Below, piece after piece: positions 38,901 to 46,440 of a DNA stretch of 64,000 nt. The translations under genes and the position numbers were made by a program. Position 1 is the first letter of the stretch. Every line of letters begins with the position of its first letter. The DNA is from Paludibacteraceae bacterium (GTDB lineage Bacteria; Bacteroidota; Bacteroidia; Bacteroidales; Paludibacteraceae). The stretch spans positions 41,174 to 105,173 of the forward strand of contig JAGBVI010000051.1 in NCBI GenBank assembly GCA_017630395.1, given 5' to 3'. The notes under the pieces were generated by a model that was not told where the DNA came from, searched no databases, and was given only the letters and a program-made list of their open reading frames with translations.

Positions 38901-39339
38901 ATTGTCTCAAGAGGAGATCTCTAGTTTTGAGAAATCGGGAGTTTATACTCTAAACATTGATGGAAACGACATTACAATAGAGAAGGGTGATGTGGAAATT
39001 CTTTCTGAAGATATTCCGGGTTGGTTGGTAGCCAATAATGGTAGCATTACTATCGCGTTGGATGTAACCATCACTCCGGAATTGCAAAAAGAGGGAGTTG
39101 CCAGAGAGTTTGTCAATCGAATTCAAAATATTCGTAAATCAAGCGGATTTGAGATTACTGATAAGATTTGTGTGAAGATTGAAAATTCAGAAAACGTTAA
39201 GGGAGCTATCGAGTCATTTGGTGATTATGTGGCATCCCAGGTGTTGGCTAATTCGATTGAATTGGTAGAAAAAGTTGCGAACCCAATTGAGTTGGATTTT
39301 GATGATTTCAAGGTAAATATTGAAGTAACAAAGGCTTAA
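35908..39339 (+). CDS. ileS: Isoleucyl-tRNA synthetase
   Basis: 1143 residues, the long eukaryote-like IleRS type common in Bacteroidota. Class I synthetase charging tRNA-Ile. Seen: [26 protein letters not shown] with the HIGH-type motif (GIHH, about residues 50-60), [21 protein letters not shown], the CP1 editing domain with [19 protein letters not shown] and [49 protein letters not shown], and NKMSKRLGN (KMSKS loop at about 690). A helical anticodon-binding domain and a C-terminal extension ([30 protein letters not shown]) follow. Usually the gene precedes a dksA-like/lspA pair in Bacteroidales; here that pair is 25 kb away. Confidence 0.96.
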   Translation: [1143 protein letters not shown]

Positions 39340-39387
39340 TTCTTTTATCAATATACGATTTTAGAAGTTACGGCTATGTAATAAAAT

Positions 39388-39434
39388 GGTGTGTCGGAAA
39401 GAGTTTTTCTCAATTTGGCACACCGTTTATTTTT
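39388..39434 (+). terminator. Terminator-like hairpin after ileS
   Basis: GGTGTGTC (39388-39395) pairs with GGCACACC (39417-39424), one G-U, with GTTTATTTTT following. It also sits just before the radical SAM start at 39442. Confidence 0.65.
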
Positions 39435-39441
39435 AGAATTT

Positions 39442-40446
39442 ATGAAGCATTCCAATATACCTATTTTTATTCCGGAGCTGGCCTGTCCACACCAATGTAT
39501 ATTTTGCAATCAAGCAAAAATCAGCGGACAGCAAGATATTCCCAATCCCGAGGATATCCCTGCTATTATTGAAACCTATTTATCGACAATGACGGATGGG
39601 AGAGAGATTGAGGTGGCATTTTTTGGAGGCTCATTCACCGGTTTGCCGTTGGAGTTGCAAGAGCAATATCTCCGGCAAGCTTTTCATTACCGCAGAGAGA
39701 ATAAGATTTCCGGCATCCGATTATCTACCCGTCCGGATTATATCTCTCAACCCATTTTGGACCTTCTTAAACAATATGGTGTCACAACCATCGAGTTGGG
39801 TGCTCAATCTACTCATGATGCGGTGTTGCTCGCATCGGGTAGGGGGCATAAAAGAGAGGCCATTTGGAAGGCTTCTGAGTTGATTTTAAAGAACGATTTT
39901 CATTTAGGGTTGCAGATGATGATTGGGCTTCCCCAAGATTCGTTTGAACGCTCTTCTCAGACGGTGGAGGATATTATTTCGTTAGGAGCAGATAACACGA
40001 GAATCTATCCAACATTAGTTATTAAAGGGACACAGTTGGCAAAATTTTATGAAACGGGCAAGTATCAGCCCCTTGACCTTTCGACAGCGGTGTCATGGTC
40101 CAAGCGCTTTTTTCTTCGATTCGAGCAAGCAGGAGTGAAAGTTTTGCGCGTTGGGTTGCACCCATCGGAAGAGTTAACGCAAGGAAAATCATTGTTGGCA
40201 GGACCCTATCATCGCTCTTTCAAGGAGTTGGTCATGACAGAGATATGGGCAGATTTGCTGAAAGAGGAATTGGATGGATATGAATCGAGTTCAATAGCCC
40301 TGAAAGTGCATCCGTCACAAATCAATTTTGTGTTGGGATACGAAGCCAAGAACAGAAAAACAATATTTGAGCCTAAAAAATTGAATGTAAAGGTTTTGGG
40401 CGATTCTAAATTGAGTAAATATGAAATCAAAGTTAGTCATTGTTGA
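39442..40446 (+). CDS. Radical SAM protein (Elp3-like/B12-lacking family)
   Basis: 334 residues from ATG 39442; an in-frame GTG at 39391 lies inside the terminator stem. N-terminal IPIFIPELACPHQCIFCNQAKISG holds the CxxxCxxC cluster that binds the 4Fe-4S used to cleave S-adenosylmethionine; IEVAFFGGSFTGLPLELQ is the glycine-rich AdoMet motif, followed by IRLSTRPDYIS and TIELGAQSTHDAVL, typical of the Elp3/coproporphyrinogen-like radical SAM group. The LQMMIGLPQDSFE loop also fits. No acetyltransferase domain is fused. Substrate unknown. The downstream gene starts inside this one (26-base overlap). Confidence 0.88.
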   Translation: MKHSNIPIFIPELACPHQCIFCNQAKISGQQDIPNPEDIPAIIETYLSTMTDGREIEVAFFGGSFTGLPLELQEQYLRQAFHYRRENKISGIRLSTRPDYISQPILDLLKQYGVTTIELGAQSTHDAVLLASGRGHKREAIWKASELILKNDFHLGLQMMIGLPQDSFERSSQTVEDIISLGADNTRIYPTLVIKGTQLAKFYETGKYQPLDLSTAVSWSKRFFLRFEQAGVKVLRVGLHPSEELTQGKSLLAGPYHRSFKELVMTEIWADLLKEELDGYESSSIALKVHPSQINFVLGYEAKNRKTIFEPKKLNVKVLGDSKLSKYEIKVSHC

Positions 40447-41122
40447 TGCCCGCTGTTCGGAGAAAATTTTTGAGCAGCTTACTCTTTATGCCGATGAAGT
40501 TTTTCGATTTCAGACCTCAGATATCACCTATTCCTCCATATCATGTCATCCCGATATTTTCATCTTTCAAGAGCGAGAAGAGTTGATAATTGCGCCCAAT
40601 GCCCCTCAAAATCTCTTTCAAAAGCTCGATGAATTGGCTATTCCTTATCTCTATGGCAATTCGTTTGTAGGGAAGGAACTGTACAACTCCTGTTTCTACA
40701 ATGCGATAGCAACGCCCAATTGTTTTTTTCATAGAAAAGGATATACAGACATCAAAGTGTTGGAGAGACAAGAGAGCAAAGAGAAGATTTTCTTGCCTCA
40801 ATCATACACACGATGTTCGTTGTTAGCCCTGACGGACGAGGCATTTATCACCTCTGATGCAGGAATTCACAAAGAGTTGCAAAAGCACACTTTCGCCACT
40901 TGTTATTTTTCGCCCGAAGAGATTAAGATAGAGACGCACCGCTATGGTTTTTTAGGCGGGACATGCGGATTACATCAAGATAAACTATTCTTTTTAGGCA
41001 ACCCCTTGAAGCACAAGGATGGCAAGAAATTATGCGAATTCATCGAATCTTATCGGATAGAAATCATCTCACTTTCCAATGACTATCTCTACGATGGAGG
41101 AGGTGTTTTTTTTGTAGGGTGA
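40421..41122 (+). CDS. Protein with guanidino-modifying-enzyme-like fold (DUF6873-like)
   Basis: 233 residues, overlapping the radical SAM gene by 26 bases and so translationally coupled. Sequence features: VIVDARCSEKIFEQL, FLPQSYTRCSLLALTDEAFITSDAGIHKEL, YGFLGGTCGLHQDKLFFLGN, and ISLSNDYLYDGGGVFFVG at the end. Repeated strand-turn units with D/E-G and the C-terminal GGGV recall the beta-propeller fold of arginine deiminase and dimethylarginase relatives, and I think this is the family annotated DUF6873. The usual catalytic Cys near the end is not obvious, so activity is doubtful. The consistent pairing with a radical SAM gene suggests shared function (inference). Confidence 0.6.
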   Translation: MKSKLVIVDARCSEKIFEQLTLYADEVFRFQTSDITYSSISCHPDIFIFQEREELIIAPNAPQNLFQKLDELAIPYLYGNSFVGKELYNSCFYNAIATPNCFFHRKGYTDIKVLERQESKEKIFLPQSYTRCSLLALTDEAFITSDAGIHKELQKHTFATCYFSPEEIKIETHRYGFLGGTCGLHQDKLFFLGNPLKHKDGKKLCEFIESYRIEIISLSNDYLYDGGGVFFVG

Positions 41123-41195
41123 GGAGTGAATCTTGTGAGTTGACTCTACATTTTCTAACTCACCTCATGGCAATGCAAACATTTTCGAAATCATG

Positions 41196-41227
41196 TTTGC
41201 TCTATTGCGTAAAAATTATTACATTTG
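41196..41227 (+). promoter_or_regulatory. tRNA-Arg promoter, full consensus
   Basis: TTTG (41196-41199), 20-base spacer, TACATTTG (41220-41227). Same boxes and spacing as the gyrB promoter; start site expected near 41234, about 30 bases before the tRNA. Confidence 0.8.
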
Positions 41228-41265
41228 CGTGCTTTTTGTCTCGCTATTGTGAGATTGGGAGGTTG

Positions 41266-41340
41266 GGTTGCGTAGTTCAATGGATAGAATACGGGTTTCC
41301 TAAACCTTAGATCCGGGTTCGATTCCCGGCGCGACTACCA
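41266..41340 (+). tRNA. tRNA-Arg (anticodon CCT)
   Basis: 75 bases including an encoded CCA. Acceptor GGTTGCG (41266-41272) pairs with CGCGACT before discriminator A and CCA; D stem GTTC/GAAT; anticodon loop TTCCTAA with CCT reading AGG; T arm CCGGG-TTCGATT-CCCGG. The anticodon stem CGGGT/ACCTT has one mismatch at its outer pair and one G-U. Dedicated promoter upstream. It lies between the GME-like gene and queA (convergent). Confidence 0.93.
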
Positions 41341-41392
41341 CTTTGCTCCCACAGCATAATCATTATAGGCAGGACAGAGATTCCGAAAACAA

Positions 41393-42610
41393 TTACCTTT
41401 TCAATAGCAACGAACTATCCCCATAGCTTAAGAATCTGAATTCGTGCGTAAGAGCGTAGTCATATACCTTTTTCCAATCCTCTCCAATAAAGGCAGAAAT
41501 CAGCAGTAGTAAGGTGCTTTTAGGTTGATGAAAGTTCGTTATCAATCCTTTTACTATATGAAATTTATAGCCGGGTAGTATGATGATTTGAGTTTCAGCT
41601 TTGATAGAATTTTCGTCTCTCTTTGCAAGATAGTCCAAAATATTCTCCATAGATTTTTCGACACTGATTTCCGGCAAATTACTATATGGCAGCCATTGTG
41701 TCACTTTCAAGATTCCTTCCGGCTCTTTATTCATCTCTAGCAACACACCGATGTAGTAGAGACTCTCTAATGTGCGCACTGAAGTTGTTCCAACTGCAAT
41801 TACACTGCCTCGCTCTTTGATTTTCTCGATTACGTTGCGTTCAACAATGATAAATTCGGAGTGCATTGTATGTTCACCTATTGTATCACTTTTCACCGGT
41901 TGGAAAGTACCGGCACCGACATGAAGGGTAACCTCGTCATACTCAATCCCTCTCTCTTTAAGAGATTCAAACACCTTTTGTGTAAAGTGTAGTCCGGCAG
42001 TAGGAGCCGCCACGGAACCTTTAATTTTAGAATAGACGGTTTGATAGGTAGTTTTGTCTTGTTCTATAGTTTCGCGGTGCAAATAGGGTGGGATAGGGAG
42101 TATGCCGCCGGCATCCAAAATTTCAGCAAAAGTGATGTTAGGCTGATCCCAAGAAAATTTTATTTCGTGCGTATTGCCGTTTGTAGAAATCCTTTCTGCC
42201 AGAAAATGAACCTTTTTATCGCCTATTTGAATGGTTTTCTGCAACGTTTGTCCCTCTTTCCAGCGTCTGGAATTTCCCACCATACACTTCCACATGCAAT
42301 CTTCTTTGCTCTGAAAAACCAATGCATAATCCGATGGAGAAAGAGGTTCCAAACAGAAAATTTCAACTTTAGCTCCACTCTCTTTCTGAAACAGCATACG
42401 AGCCTGAATCACTTTTGTGTTGTTGGCTATTAGCAACTCTTTTTCAGGAAGGTGTTGATAAATTTCCTTAAAAATGGTTTCAGAGATTGCACCATTTTTG
42501 TAAAGAAGAAGTTTGGATTCATCTCTCTTCTCTTTGGGGAACTTAGCAATTCGCTCATCCGGCAAATCGTAGTTGAATGCGTCAATTGAAATTTCTTGAG
42601 GTGTTGGCAT
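41393..42610 (-). CDS. queA: S-adenosylmethionine:tRNA ribosyltransferase-isomerase (QueA)
   Basis: 405 residues from ATG 42610; 54 bases of upstream in-frame sequence contain the promoter. It transfers the ribosyl group of AdoMet to preQ1 in tRNA to form epoxyqueuosine. Signatures: FNYDLPDERIAKFP near the N-terminus, DESKLLLY, IANNTKVIQARMLF, the GSVAAPTAGLHFT motif, VTLHVGAGTFQPV, and TNFHQPKSTLLLLISAFIGEDW near the C-terminus. It lies convergent with the tRNA-Arg gene; other queuosine genes are not in the window. I see no preQ1 riboswitch in the short leader. Confidence 0.95.
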   Translation of the reverse strand: MPTPQEISIDAFNYDLPDERIAKFPKEKRDESKLLLYKNGAISETIFKEIYQHLPEKELLIANNTKVIQARMLFQKESGAKVEIFCLEPLSPSDYALVFQSKEDCMWKCMVGNSRRWKEGQTLQKTIQIGDKKVHFLAERISTNGNTHEIKFSWDQPNITFAEILDAGGILPIPPYLHRETIEQDKTTYQTVYSKIKGSVAAPTAGLHFTQKVFESLKERGIEYDEVTLHVGAGTFQPVKSDTIGEHTMHSEFIIVERNVIEKIKERGSVIAVGTTSVRTLESLYYIGVLLEMNKEPEGILKVTQWLPYSNLPEISVEKSMENILDYLAKRDENSIKAETQIIILPGYKFHIVKGLITNFHQPKSTLLLLISAFIGEDWKKVYDYALTHEFRFLSYGDSSLLLKR

Positions 42611-42628
42611 TTTTTTGCAAATTTTTTG

Positions 42629-42636
42629 CAAAAGTA
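42629..42636 (-). promoter_or_regulatory. Candidate -7 box for queA
   Basis: Minus strand TACTTTTG, 19 bases before the ATG at 42610. A TTTG-type -33 (42665-42662) lies 25 bases away, longer than usual. Confidence 0.45.
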
Positions 42637-42867
42637 CAACAAAGAATTGAGATGTAGTTTCCAAATTACAAAAAAAGAGCCGTCAAGGTTGGCGACTCTA
42701 CACCACTCACGCTCCATACTGCGCCATGCAAGGGCAAAACCCATCAGCCGTAGGTAACGCCCCACACAACGAAACTAGTCATGGCGGGGCAAGAGCATTA
42801 ATTCCTAACTCCTCATTCCTCATTCATTAATTTTTGTTACACCTCTATGAAATCACGCTCAAAACAT

Positions 42868-42875
42868 TATCTTTG
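42868..42875 (+). promoter_or_regulatory. Candidate -7 box for the AAA-ATPase-like gene
   Basis: TATCTTTG fits TAnnTTTG, 21 bases before ATG 42896. No -33 TTTG at the expected spacing. Confidence 0.45.
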
Positions 42876-42895
42876 CAGAAAGAAAAATTCAGCGT

Positions 42896-44458
42896 ATGGA
42901 GCAGACGTTAAAAAACTTGCCTATCGGCATTCAGGATTTTGAGAGCCTCATTAATGACGGCTATTTGTATGTGGACAAAACGGCTTTGATGCACCGACTT
43001 GTCTCCACGGGTCGTTATTATTTCCTCTCTCGTCCTCGCCGCTTTGGTAAGAGTTTGCTTATCAGTACTTTGAAGGCTTATTTCCTTGGCAAGAAAGATT
43101 TGTTCGAGGGTCTTGCCGTTGAGCAATTGGAGCAGAAATGGACGGTGCATCCGGTGCTGCATTTGGATTTGAATACTGATAATTATGATAGTAAAGCGGC
43201 ATTAGACAACAGAATCGCCCTGTCATTAGGCAATTGGGAAAAACTTTACGGCAGAAATGAACTGGAAAAATCGTTCGGTGCACGTTTTGAGGGAGTTATC
43301 CAGCGAGCCTACGAAAAAACCGGCGAGCGTGTCGTGATCTTAGTGGACGAGTACGACAAGCCGTTGTTGCAAGCCATTGGCGATGACAAGCTTCAGGACA
43401 CATTTCGCACCACTCTGAAATCTTTCTACGGCGCACTGAAAAGCAAAGACGGCTGTATCAAATTTGCGATGCTCACAGGTGTGACGAAGTTCGGCAAGGT
43501 GAGTGTATTCAGTGATTTGAACAATCTGAACGATATTTCATTAGATAATGATTACTACAATATTTGTGGTATTACAGAAGATGAGCTGAAAGATGTCTTC
43601 GAACCTTATGTGAATAGGCTAGCAGAGACTCGGAAAATGACGCAGAGTGAAGCATATTCAGAGTTGAAAAGAAATTATGACGGTTATCATTTTACAGAAG
43701 AGACTCCCGGAATATATAACCCGTTTAGCCTTTTGAATGCATTACATAAACGTTCGTTTGGCAGCTACTGGTTCGAGACCGGCACGCCTTCGTACCTTGT
43801 GGAGCTGCTGAAAAGACATGATTTCAAGCTGGGTGAGCTGAAAGGGGATGAGGTCACTTCCAATGTGCTGAGTGCCATTGATGCATCGTCAACTAATCCT
43901 ATCCCTGTTATTTTCCAGAGCGGTTATTTAACTATAAGCGGATATGATGAAGAGTTCAAGTTGTACTCTCTGGACTTTCCTAACGAGGAGGTGAGAGAAG
44001 GTTTTATGCTTTATCTGATGCCGTATTATACTTCTGTTTCGGAGAATAAGACCGGTTTTCAGATTAGAAGTTTTGTCAGAGAGGTTAAGTCCGGTGACGT
44101 CACCGCTTTCATGACCCGTCTCGAATCATTCTTCGCAAACGTTCCCTATGACCTCATCAAGGACACAGAAAACCACTATCAGAACGTGCTTTTCATCCTT
44201 TGCAACCTCTGCGGGCTCTACACGAAGGCTGAGTTACACACCTCAAATGGACGTGTAGATATGACCATCGAGACTCCAGATTATGTCTATATCTTCGAGT
44301 TCAAATATAATGGCACAGCCGAAGAGGCGATGGCTCAGATCAAGGAAAAAAACTATGCCCAACCGTTCCTCGCAAGCGGCAAAAAGGTTGCCCTGATTGG
44401 AGCGAACTTCAGCGGCGAAAAGAGGAACATTGATGAATATTTGTCAGAGTGGTTATAA
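42896..44458 (+). CDS. AAA-ATPase-like protein with C-terminal PD-(D/E)XK domain (AAA-ATPase_like + PDDEXK_9 type)
   Basis: 520 residues. N-terminus LPIGIQDFESLINDGYLYVDKTALMHRLVSTGRYYFLSRPRRFGKSLLISTL is the unmistakable opening of this Bacteroidota-rich family, with Walker A-like RPRRFGKSLL. Walker B-like VVILVDEYDKPLL follows; later MLTGVTKFGKVSVFSDLNNLNDI and KRNYDGYHFTEETPGIYNPFSLL are conserved family blocks. The C-terminal domain has ELHTSNGRVDMTIETPDYVYIFEFKYNG, giving the D...ExK nuclease core. Genes of this type are multicopy, often transferred, and of unproven function. Codon use appears somewhat richer in G and C than neighbouring genes. Independent gene with its own promoter, followed by an RHS fragment. 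Confidence 0.9.
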   Translation: MEQTLKNLPIGIQDFESLINDGYLYVDKTALMHRLVSTGRYYFLSRPRRFGKSLLISTLKAYFLGKKDLFEGLAVEQLEQKWTVHPVLHLDLNTDNYDSKAALDNRIALSLGNWEKLYGRNELEKSFGARFEGVIQRAYEKTGERVVILVDEYDKPLLQAIGDDKLQDTFRTTLKSFYGALKSKDGCIKFAMLTGVTKFGKVSVFSDLNNLNDISLDNDYYNICGITEDELKDVFEPYVNRLAETRKMTQSEAYSELKRNYDGYHFTEETPGIYNPFSLLNALHKRSFGSYWFETGTPSYLVELLKRHDFKLGELKGDEVTSNVLSAIDASSTNPIPVIFQSGYLTISGYDEEFKLYSLDFPNEEVREGFMLYLMPYYTSVSENKTGFQIRSFVREVKSGDVTAFMTRLESFFANVPYDLIKDTENHYQNVLFILCNLCGLYTKAELHTSNGRVDMTIETPDYVYIFEFKYNGTAEEAMAQIKEKNYAQPFLASGKKVALIGANFSGEKRNIDEYLSEWL

Positions 44459-44565
44459 ATCGTTACTTTTGCCATTGTAGTTAGAAAATTATGCCGAGAA
44501 ATGCCAACATAAACCAGAATCTTTTTTTCGGCATGGGAACATGTGCCGATGCGGATTCTGTTTTA

Positions 44566-44724
44566 AGTATGGCGAGGTCTTCATAGAGGAGCGCAACGGC
44601 ACATGGAACACCCCGTACCTCTTCAACGGCAAAGAGTTAGACGAAGAGACCGGCTTGTACTACTACGGTGCGAGATACCTGAACCCAACAAGCGGTAAGT
44701 GGTTGAGCGTGGATCCGCTATTTT
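44566..44724 (+). pseudogene. RHS repeat-associated core domain fragment
   Basis: In frame from 44566: YGEVFIEERNGTWNTPYLF, NGKELDEETGLYYYGARYL, NPTSGKWLSVDPL, the diagnostic end of an RHS core, nearly identical to the two cores at 62-64 kb. After LSVDPL the similarity stops abruptly (FFDLFLQLVVC, stop) and no N-terminal repeats precede it, so this is an isolated scrap, not a working gene. The segment is clearly richer in G and C than its surroundings. A hairpin of ATGCCGAGAAA (44491-44501) with TTTTTTTCGGCAT (44522-44534) lies just upstream. Confidence 0.88.
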
Positions 44725-44891
44725 TTGATTTATTCCTGCAACTTGTTGTTTGTTAGGTAGAAACTTTGTTGCCCTGCTTATTTCTTTTGGTGGTAAAGCT
44801 TTGAGTGGAGCTCCTAAATTTTGTACTTTGTTAATCAATGGATTTTTTAAGTCGAAGAATTATATGTAACTTTGTAGTTCAAATAGCTTTA

Positions 44892-44928
44892 AGGTGCGTT
44901 CCATAAATTCATTTCGAACTCACCTTAT
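44892..44928 (+). repeat. Dispersed palindromic repeat, family B copy
   Basis: Arms AAGGTGCGTTCC and CGAACTCACCTT are complementary except two positions, enclosing ATAAATTCATTT. This is the most complete copy; shorter relatives are at 6423, 9717, 23784, 53291, 54439 and 55450. Confidence 0.6.
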
Positions 44929-45018
44929 GGAAGAGTTGGAATTATGATTTCTTAATTATAAACGGTGAATTTTTAGATTTACCTTAAATAACGGGATGCA
45001 TTGTCCCATCTGAATAGT

Positions 45019-46062
45019 ATGGCAAAAGTAGGAGATAGAGTTAGATTTTTAAATTCGGTTGGTGGTGGAATTATCAGTAAAATCATCAATAAAGAGTTGG
45101 TTACTGTGACAGATGAAGATGGATTTGATGTTCCAACATTGTTGCGCGAATGTGTTGTTATTGAATCTGCAGAGGAGAAATTAGGAGTGGAACAAAAAAA
45201 GGAGGAAAAATCGGCTTCTCTTTCCGGCACTGTTACAGAAATGGTGGATGACGATGATTATGTTCCTCAAGAGACTCCGGAAGGAGAGCAATTGACTCTC
45301 TACTTAGCGTTTGTTCCTCAGAATATTAAAGCGATTTCATCGACTGATTTTGATCTTTATCTTGTTAACGACAGCAACTATTACTTGGCTTATAATATTG
45401 CTGAAGAGAGAGGGGCTGCGTTTTATAGTCGCTTCGCCGGATTTATTCAACCCAATACAAAAATTCTTTTGGATGAATTATCCAGAGAGTGCTTGAATGA
45501 TTTTGAAAAGGTTAAAGTTCAATTCTTTGCTTTAAAACAGGAGCGTTCCTATATGCAAAAACCGGTTTTTGACCTATCTCTGAAAATTAATCCGGTGAAA
45601 TTTTATAAATTGCACTCTTTTAAGGAGAATGATTATTTTGAAGAGTTGGCGATGCTGGTAGCGTTAATAGAGAAAGATCAGTTGCCGAGCAAGGGGTTGA
45701 CGAATGAAGAGCTTCAGAATATGCTTAAGCAAAAGGAGGTGGTCTCTCCTGCCAAGGTCTCGGTAAAACATAAACATCCGGAGACTATTGAGGTAGATTT
45801 GCATATCGGACAATTATTGGACAACCTTAATGGTTTGAGCAATAGCGATATGTTGCAATATCAGTTGGCAAAGTTTGAGGAGATTATGAATCAAAATCTT
45901 AAGAAAAAGGGGCAAAAGATTGTATTTATTCATGGCAAAGGGAATGGGGTGTTGCGAAATGAAATCTTAAAAAGATTAAAACAAAAATACTCTTTTTGCG
46001 AAGCTCAAGATGCCTCTTTTTTGGAGTATGGTTATGGCGCTACAATGGTAAAAATCAGGTAG
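45019..46062 (+). CDS. DUF2027 domain protein with C-terminal Smr domain
   Basis: 347 residues from ATG 45019. N-terminal DUF2027 opening AKVGDRVRFLNSVGGGIISKI...VTVTDEDGFDVPTLLRECVVIE, an acidic linker, a middle beta domain (YLAFVPQNIKAISSTDFDLYLVNDSNYYLAYNIAEE), and a C-terminal Smr domain: IEVDLHIGQLLDN (LDLHG-like motif) and KIVFIHGKGNGVLRNEILKRLKQ (the TGKG-like HGKG loop). Smr domains can bind or nick nucleic acids and in MutS2 and relatives act on collided ribosomes. The function of this architecture in Bacteroidota is not established; cytoplasmic, no signal peptide. Confidence 0.85.
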   Translation: MAKVGDRVRFLNSVGGGIISKIINKELVTVTDEDGFDVPTLLRECVVIESAEEKLGVEQKKEEKSASLSGTVTEMVDDDDYVPQETPEGEQLTLYLAFVPQNIKAISSTDFDLYLVNDSNYYLAYNIAEERGAAFYSRFAGFIQPNTKILLDELSRECLNDFEKVKVQFFALKQERSYMQKPVFDLSLKINPVKFYKLHSFKENDYFEELAMLVALIEKDQLPSKGLTNEELQNMLKQKEVVSPAKVSVKHKHPETIEVDLHIGQLLDNLNGLSNSDMLQYQLAKFEEIMNQNLKKKGQKIVFIHGKGNGVLRNEILKRLKQKYSFCEAQDASFLEYGYGATMVKIR

Positions 46063-46154
46063 TTTTGATGAAGATTTGTTTTGTGTTGGTGATGAGAATT
46101 ATTTGCGATAAATTCAGAAATTGCACGAAATAAATTTGTATAAATAGTAAATCG

Positions 46155-46286
46155 GTGGCAGATAATTTTTTAGAGAAAAAACATCAATCCTATTTGTTAA
46201 AAAAGCAACAATGGGAGCAGAAAAAACGTTGGGATAGATTGAAGAAGCTTTGTGTCAAGAAAGATTCAACCGATAAAGAAGGATAG
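46155..46286 (+). CDS. Small basic protein of 43 residues
   Basis: Begins GTG at 46155 and ends TAG at 46284: starts VADNFLEKKHQSYLLKKQQW and continues as a Lys/Arg-rich helix (EQKKRWDRLKKLCVKK). The opening A-D-N-F-L-E-K-K-x-x-x-Y is, as far as I recall, shared by short uncharacterised proteins of Bacteroidota, sometimes mislabelled dehydrogenase. High charge with no hydrophobic segment suggests a helical nucleic-acid- or ribosome-binding peptide (inference). It lies in the 378-base gap between the DUF2027 gene and ndk. GTG start and short length keep confidence moderate. Confidence 0.55.
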   Translation: MADNFLEKKHQSYLLKKQQWEQKKRWDRLKKLCVKKDSTDKEG

Positions 46287-46440
46287 ATGAGATTCCTTTA
46301 TAGATTGTTTTTTGCATAGATAATAGGCTTCAGAGTGTAAATATAGGTGCTTTCATAAATTGGTCCGGATTTAGATTCCAATTGGAGTTTCCTTTTATGT
46401 GACAGAGAGTTTATGGGGGTATGTTTAAAGATTTTTGGTT

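Noticed and set aside
42611-42700. preQ1 riboswitch before queA
   Set aside because: No short hairpin plus A-rich tail of the preQ1 type is seen on the minus strand leader.
42665-42867. GAGCCGTC...GGCGACTC hairpin in the queA-AAA gap as a regulatory RNA
   Set aside because: Arms contain a mismatch and no T run or conserved fold; too weak to support.
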